This document shows positions 15,669 through 19,854 of a DNA stretch of 19,854 nucleotides, piece by piece. Under the pieces are notes generated by a model. It made no database searches and was not told the DNA's origin. It saw only the letters and a program-made list of their open reading frames with translations. The stretch is from Thermoleophilaceae bacterium (lineage in GTDB: Bacteria > Actinomycetota > Thermoleophilia > Solirubrobacterales > JACPNS01). The translations under genes were made by a program, and so were the position numbers. Within the stretch, counting starts at the first letter, position 1; each line of letters opens with the position of its first letter. Where the stretch lies: positions 1-19,854 of the forward strand of contig JAEMRJ010000027.1 in NCBI GenBank assembly GCA_016463365.1, written 5' to 3'.

Positions 15669-17551
15669 CGCGTCAGCACCTCGATGATCGCGGCCGTGGT
15701 GTAGGCGACGTTCGGCTGCGCCGGGTCGTCCAACTGCCCGCTCCAGCCGCGCACGCCGACGCGGATCACGGTGCCTTTCCCGAGCCTGTAACCGATCAGT
15801 GCCGGTGCGCCTGCCTCGCGGCCGGCCGCGGTGAGAATCGCTGCGCCGCGCGCCTGCTGCACAGACTGCTGAAAGGTGGTGAACAGACCGGTCGGTCCGC
15901 GCAGCAGCCCCAGATCGTCTTTGAAGGCGATCACCGGCGCAGGCGCCTGCGTGACGTTCTCGACCGTTTCGCCGAAGATGTCGCGCTGGCGATGATCGGA
16001 CGGGCCCGAGAGCTGCGTGGTCCCGAGCGCAACCGTTCGGCGGAACGCGTCCTGCGAGAAGAACGCGACTCTGCCACCACGCTGAACGAACGCTCGCAGC
16101 GCCACGCCCAGCTCGGCGGTGATCCAGCGTTCATCGCCGGTGAAGAGGATCGCGTCGTGACTCTTCAGCGCAGCGACGGGGTTGGCAGCGAGCGCAGCGT
16201 CGGTTGTCGTCTGCGCGCCAAGACCGGGTTGCGAACTCGTCAGGTACGCGGCGAGCGCGCCCTCGTTCTGGGCGAAGCCGGGCGTGCCGGTCTGCAGTGC
16301 GAGAAAGCGGTTCAACTGAACCCGGAGCTGCTTGCCCGGCGGCAGCTGCTGAAACGGGTCGGGAAAGCCGTCGCCGGTGACGTCGACCTGGTTGGCCGCC
16401 TGCCACGCGATCGCGGGCTGCACGATCAGCAGCTTCTGATTGCGACCGGCGGTGATCGGCACCGGCGTGCGGGCCACGCCGCGATCGCCGCGTACTGGCC
16501 TGCGTGCAGCGATGCGCATCGTGTAGAGACCGCCGCTGACGCGCGGGACGTTCACGCGCAGCGTCGCACCGCGCGCGCGGCCGCTGGCGATCGTCGGCCC
16601 GCCGACGCGCGTGAGCCTGTAGGAGTAGCCGCCGCTGGGCGGGTTCACGCGGAAGCTCGCGCGCGTGCCGATCACAACGGGCCTGACCGGAGGGGCGATC
16701 TGCACGCCCGTGAGCGTCACGCCGGCGAGTCCGCGCGTGGTCCCGACGCGCGGTGGCAGCTCGGTGCTGCTGGTCCCGACATTGCTCGCGGCGTCGCAGG
16801 CCCGCGCGACGATCACGTAGCTGCCGACAGGGGCCGGCCGGGGCCGGCCGGTCGTCTTCACTCCGAGGCACTGCTCGCGCCAGCGCTGGAAGTTGCCGAT
16901 CGACTGATCCCAGCTGCCCGAATTCTTGCCCTGGGAACTCACGAACGCTGCAACAGGCTTCGCCTCGGTTCGCTGACCGCGCACGCGATAGACAAGAAAC
17001 TCGGCGCGTTTGGAAGTCCCGACGCCGGAGTAGGTCACCGTGACCGGTTTGCGTCCACGCAGGATCGAAACGCTGTGGCCGCCCTGCACATTGGCCGTCA
17101 GCTTCGGCGGCACTGAATCGACAACGAAGAACTGATCCGGCACGAACGTGCGACCGCTCTTTCTGAGCGTGATGCGCACGCGATAGGCGCCGTCGGCGAC
17201 CGCCGCTCCGCGGTTCTTGTCGCCGGCAGCATCGACGAAGCCCCGATAACGACCGTTCCAGTAGAAGGTGTGCGGCCCGGCCGGGAGCCGCTCGTCGTCA
17301 GCCAGGGCGCGTACGGCGCGGCCGGTGCGGTCGACGACCTCGACCGTGACGACGTCGTCCTCTTTGGTTCTGAAGCGCACGCGGCCCTTGTCGTCGAAAC
17401 CGTCGGCGTTGGGCGAGATGTAGCGCTTGATGTTCACCGAGTAGACCAGCGGATCGGTGTTCTTGAGTCGCTGCGCGACAAAGAATGCGAAGAACGTGGC
17501 GAGCACGAGCAGGCCGAAGACAACTCGTGAGATCTGCGTGGCGCGGGTCAC
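15665..17551 (-). CDS. Membrane-anchored FlgD-Ig protein with dimethylformamidase-beta-like C-terminal region
   Basis: The protein has 628 residues. Residues 8-26 are one hydrophobic segment (VVFGLLVLATFFAFFVA), an uncleaved signal anchor with the rest outside. Residues 43-145 match a FlgD-type Ig-like domain: SPNADGFDD (46-54), VDRTGRAVR, LPAGPHTFYWNG and DGAYRVRI. Ig-like or linker sequence follows to about 365. From about 373 (LLIVQPAIAWQAANQ) there is a GATase-like fold region resembling the C-terminal domain of N,N-dimethylformamidase beta subunits: VDVTGDGFPD (389-398, possibly calcium-binding), KSHDAILFTGDERW (463-476) and FVQRGGRVAFFS (488-499). Catalytic identity is not evident. The GTG start is 10 nt after the LytR_C gene stop, and its own stop overlaps the polymerase start. 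The tight coupling suggests a partner in polysaccharide export or assembly. Domain names after residue 365 are less certain. Confidence 0.75.
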   Translation of the reverse strand: MTRATQISRVVFGLLVLATFFAFFVAQRLKNTDPLVYSVNIKRYISPNADGFDDKGRVRFRTKEDDVVTVEVVDRTGRAVRALADDERLPAGPHTFYWNGRYRGFVDAAGDKNRGAAVADGAYRVRITLRKSGRTFVPDQFFVVDSVPPKLTANVQGGHSVSILRGRKPVTVTYSGVGTSKRAEFLVYRVRGQRTEAKPVAAFVSSQGKNSGSWDQSIGNFQRWREQCLGVKTTGRPRPAPVGSYVIVARACDAASNVGTSSTELPPRVGTTRGLAGVTLTGVQIAPPVRPVVIGTRASFRVNPPSGGYSYRLTRVGGPTIASGRARGATLRVNVPRVSGGLYTMRIAARRPVRGDRGVARTPVPITAGRNQKLLIVQPAIAWQAANQVDVTGDGFPDPFQQLPPGKQLRVQLNRFLALQTGTPGFAQNEGALAAYLTSSQPGLGAQTTTDAALAANPVAALKSHDAILFTGDERWITAELGVALRAFVQRGGRVAFFSQDAFRRTVALGTTQLSGPSDHRQRDIFGETVENVTQAPAPVIAFKDDLGLLRGPTGLFTTFQQSVQQARGAAILTAAGREAGAPALIGYRLGKGTVIRVGVRGWSGQLDDPAQPNVAYTTAAIIEVLTR

Positions 17552-17561
17552 GCCGTGCGAA

Positions 17562-18845
17562 CTACTGATCGAAGTCCGCGCCGAGCACGACGATCACCGG
17601 CACAGATCCGCCGGCCGCGAGCACGTCATCGTTTGCCGGCTTGATTTCGGTGACTGCCAGTTCCTTGGCCACTTCGGTCGCTTCCTGTTTGCTGCCGGGG
17701 GCGTAGTAGACGATGCTCGTCGGATGGACAGTTCCGTCGTTGAGGTTGCCGGTCGTGGTGTCGGTGAACCCTGCTTTGTTCAGGCCCGTCGCCGCAGTCG
17801 CGGCAATACCGGCCGTGTCGGTGCCGTTGAGCACCGCGACCGTGACGGCGGCACGGTTGATCCGCGGGTCGCGATTGGTCGCTGTGTTCGGCGTCTCCTT
17901 GGCGGCAGATCCGCTCGACTCCTTGCCGGTGGTCGCGGCGTCGTCGCCACCGAGCAACTGCGTTCCGATCAGAATCACCGCGAAGATGGCGACCAACACG
18001 CCGGCGACGGCAAAGGGCACTCGACTGCGGTGCTCGGCTGGCGGATCGAGCGCCTCAAAGTGGCCTGAACCCGTCGCTCCGGTCGAGAGGTAGTAGTCCG
18101 GGATCGGCGGGGTCGCCGGGCTGCGGACGGCCGTGAACTCAGAGGTGTCGAGCGGCGGGAGCGGCGGGAGCGGCGCCGCGGCGCGGGCCGCGGCCGGCGT
18201 GGACGGCAGGGGCAGGTTCTGCTCGGGCTGGGCCGGTACAGGTTCGGGAGCATCGTTTTCGGGTGGGGCCGGGTGGACGATCGTGTCGCCGGCTCCGGCG
18301 CTTGCAGCGGCCACCTCGTAGGGCGCCTGCTCGGCGGAACCCTCGGCTTCTTCGGCGGCGTCGTCCGTGACGTCAGCTTCGGCTTCGGCTTCGGCTTCTG
18401 CTTCTGCTTCTTCGTCTGCCTCGACCTCGGCCTCTTCGCCGAACTCCTGCCCGACGACGTCGTGGGCCTGCGTCTCTTGCGAATCGGTCTGCACGAGCGG
18501 GGCCTCGGCCACCTCGGAGACTTCTGGCGTGGCGGCCGCCGGAACCACGAGCGGCGCGGCAGAGACGTCCACGCCGGCATCCTGGGCGATCCCCGCCGCA
18601 GCTGCGGCTTCGGACTGCCTCATGGCCATCGACTCATAGGCCTGGGCAATCGCCTGTGAGGCGATCTGCTGGGCACGCAGCTCGACCTCGCCGGCTCGCT
18701 CGGGCTCGCGGCCGGCCCACTCGCGCAATCGGCGCACGTCGCGCGCCTGCGAGAAGTAGAGCATCGCGAGAACGGCAAGGCCGATGATTCCGGCAAAGCC
18801 GGCAATCGCGCCAAAGTTGAGAAGTATGTCCTTGAGTTCGCCCAC
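17562..18845 (-). CDS. Two-TM protein with C-terminal LytR_C domain and Glu-Ala-rich linker
   Basis: The protein has 427 residues. Segment 12-31 is a membrane helix followed by a basic stretch (RDVRRLREW). Residues 32-275 are low-complexity, with an acidic EA-repeat (137-157) and a Pro/Ala-rich part. A second membrane helix lies at about 277-298, preceded by HRSR. Residues 334-424 match a LytR_C domain (VTVAVLNGTDTAGIA, then LNKAGF and VPVIVVLGADFD). Positive charges place the long linker inside and the LytR_C domain outside. LytR_C usually follows an LCP ligase domain, which is absent here, so this is a LytR_C-only protein that may bind cell-wall polymer. The start is a GTG with no clear Shine-Dalgarno, 50 nt after the dehydratase gene stop and just after an 8-bp hairpin. 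It is probably the second visible gene of the polysaccharide run. Confidence 0.82.
   Translation of the reverse strand: MGELKDILLNFGAIAGFAGIIGLAVLAMLYFSQARDVRRLREWAGREPERAGEVELRAQQIASQAIAQAYESMAMRQSEAAAAAGIAQDAGVDVSAAPLVVPAAATPEVSEVAEAPLVQTDSQETQAHDVVGQEFGEEAEVEADEEAEAEAEAEAEADVTDDAAEEAEGSAEQAPYEVAAASAGAGDTIVHPAPPENDAPEPVPAQPEQNLPLPSTPAAARAAAPLPPLPPLDTSEFTAVRSPATPPIPDYYLSTGATGSGHFEALDPPAEHRSRVPFAVAGVLVAIFAVILIGTQLLGGDDAATTGKESSGSAAKETPNTATNRDPRINRAAVTVAVLNGTDTAGIAATAATGLNKAGFTDTTTGNLNDGTVHPTSIVYYAPGSKQEATEVAKELAVTEIKPANDDVLAAGGSVPVIVVLGADFDQ
18376..18411 (-). repeat. Six-copy hexamer microsatellite encoding the EA tract
   Basis: On the plus strand GCTTCG occurs three times followed by three GCTTCT. 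On the coding strand this is alternating Glu-Ala codons in the LytR_C protein's linker. Copy-number change by slippage would keep the frame and alter only linker length. Confidence 0.85.
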
Positions 18846-18858
18846 AGTTGCATCTGGC

Positions 18859-18880
18859 CGACGCGCGCCAGGGCGCGTCG
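18859..18880 (-). promoter_or_regulatory. Perfect 8-bp GC-rich hairpin between dehydratase and LytR_C genes
   Basis: CGACGCGC at 18859-18866 pairs exactly with GCGCGTCG at 18873-18880 around a 6-nt loop. It is 15 nt past the dehydratase stop and 13 nt before the LytR_C GTG start. No U-run follows, so full intrinsic termination is doubtful. Partial attenuation, RNA processing or masking of the next start are possible. Confidence 0.5.
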
Positions 18881-18895
18881 ACTGATCGTTGGAGT

Positions 18896-19854
18896 CTAGG
18901 ACTCGGGTAACGCGGATTCAGTCGTCAGACCGGCCGCCGCCTGAACGAGATCCGCCAGCGCCTGCGGCTTTCCGATAACCATCAGGCGTTCTACCTCATC
19001 AAAGATTTCCTCGACTCGCGCCGGGTCCAACGTTTCGCGCTCAGCGCGAACGATCTTTTCGGCCGCTGTGGATTGCGGAGTCTCGTCCGGGTTGTAGAGG
19101 TCCTCATGCAGCTTTTCGCCCGGTGAAGGCGCGGTGACGACGATCGGAATGTCGACGTCGGGCTCGAGCCCGGCGAGCGAAATCATGTTTCGGGCGAGGT
19201 CGATGATCTTGACCGGCTCGCCCATCTCGAGCACGAAGACCTCGCCGCCACGACCCAGGTCGCCGGCACGGATGATCAGCTGCACGGCCTCTGGGATCGT
19301 CATGAAGTAGCGGGTCATCTCTGGGTGGGTGACCGTGACCGGACCGCCCGCGGCGATCTGGCGCCTGAAGATCGGCACGACACTGCCGCTCGAGCCCAGG
19401 ACGTTGCCGAACCGCACCGAGCAGTAGGTCGTCCCCTCGTGTCGCGACTGTGCTGACTCGATCGCCCACTCGGCGAGGGCCTTGGAAGCGCCCATGGTGG
19501 TCTTGGGTTTGACCGCCTTGTCGGTGCTGACGAGCACGAAGCGACGCACTCCCGCCTGACCGGCCAGCTCTGCGACCGAGCGTGTGGCGATCGCGTTGTT
19601 GCGGATCGCCTCGACGGGGTTCTCCTGCATCAGTTGCACGTGCTTGTAGGCGGCGGCATGAAAGACGACCTGAGGTTTGAACTCTTCGAAGATCTGCTGC
19701 ATTCGCGGGACGTCCTTGCAGTCCCCCAACACCGCCTCGACGCTGCCGAAATGGCGGTCGTCCTCGAGTTCGCGGCGGATGTTGAAGAGATTGTCCTCTG
19801 CGTGGTCGACGAGGATGATCTTGCGCGGTCGCACCCGGGCGATCTGACGGCAGA
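18896..19854 (-). CDS. FlaA1/CapD-type nucleotide-sugar 4,6-dehydratase/epimerase (5' end outside window)
   Basis: 318 residues are visible. The frame stays open to the right edge and reads CRQIAR before the first internal GTG (19834). That matches the family element after the GSIGSE loop, so the true N-terminus lies outside. The extended-SDR signatures are clear: LVDHAEDNLF, GDCKD, FHAAAYKHV, STDKAVKPKTTMGASK, then FGNVLGSSGSVVPIF and PEMTRYFMTIPEA. The catalytic motif has Met instead of Tyr (TTMGASK), as in WbpM/FlaA1-type dehydratases, so this is not a defect. It converts a UDP-HexNAc such as UDP-GlcNAc to a 4-keto-6-deoxy sugar, an early step in surface glycan synthesis. Whether it is the short cytosolic or the long membrane-bound form cannot be seen. 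It lies upstream of the export genes on the same strand. Confidence 0.92.
   Translation of the reverse strand, partial: CRQIARVRPRKIILVDHAEDNLFNIRRELEDDRHFGSVEAVLGDCKDVPRMQQIFEEFKPQVVFHAAAYKHVQLMQENPVEAIRNNAIATRSVAELAGQAGVRRFVLVSTDKAVKPKTTMGASKALAEWAIESAQSRHEGTTYCSVRFGNVLGSSGSVVPIFRRQIAAGGPVTVTHPEMTRYFMTIPEAVQLIIRAGDLGRGGEVFVLEMGEPVKIIDLARNMISLAGLEPDVDIPIVVTAPSPGEKLHEDLYNPDETPQSTAAEKIVRAERETLDPARVEEIFDEVERLMVIGKPQALADLVQAAAGLTTESALPES

Noticed and set aside
15641..17116. 491-codon plus-strand frame opposite the FlgD-Ig protein gene
   Set aside because: It is an Arg/Ala/Asp-rich shadow with no domain, while the minus frame has a membrane anchor and FlgD-Ig motifs.

Overview
The window is GC-rich and densely coded, with frequent GTG starts, 4-8 nt stop/start overlaps and few Shine-Dalgarno sites. 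Together with its protein families this suggests a high-GC actinobacterium, most likely Thermoleophilia/Solirubrobacterales. That placement is inference from style and families, not from a marker gene.

Region 1 (1-9638, minus strand) is a single open reading frame that starts at a GTG at 9638 and runs off the left edge without a stop. It encodes at least 3,212 residues: a signal peptide followed by about 15 tandem modules of roughly 215 residues in two alternating types (A and B), giving a super-repeat of about 1.3 kb. Each module carries conserved cysteine pairs. The many short frames seen here on both strands, including a 715-codon plus-strand frame, are shadows of this gene. Region 2 (9639-9955) is a non-coding leader with several short inverted repeats.

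Region 3 (9956-12687) holds an sn-glycerol-1-phosphate dehydrogenase-like gene and a LicC/IPCT-like nucleotidyltransferase, which overlap by 8 nt on the minus strand. A CDP-alcohol phosphatidyltransferase diverges from them on the plus strand, with only about 25 bp between the two start codons. Together they look like a make, activate and transfer route for a polyol phosphate head group, perhaps based on glycerol-1-phosphate. The transferase has His where the last Asp of its signature motif is expected.

Region 4 (12610-19854, minus strand) is a surface-polysaccharide run. In transcription order it holds a FlaA1/CapD-type nucleotide-sugar dehydratase (5' end outside the window), a two-TM LytR_C-domain protein with a Glu-Ala tract, a membrane-anchored FlgD-Ig protein with a dimethylformamidase-beta-like C-terminal region, a Wzy/O-antigen-ligase-like polymerase, and a Wzx-like flippase. 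The last three are linked by ATGA and GTGA overlaps. The flippase gene converges on the phosphatidyltransferase gene and overlaps it by 78 bp. No tRNA, rRNA, CRISPR array, insertion sequence or phage gene was seen.

Taken together the window is a cell-envelope locus: polymer synthesis and export, a possible head-group pathway, and a giant exported repeat protein.
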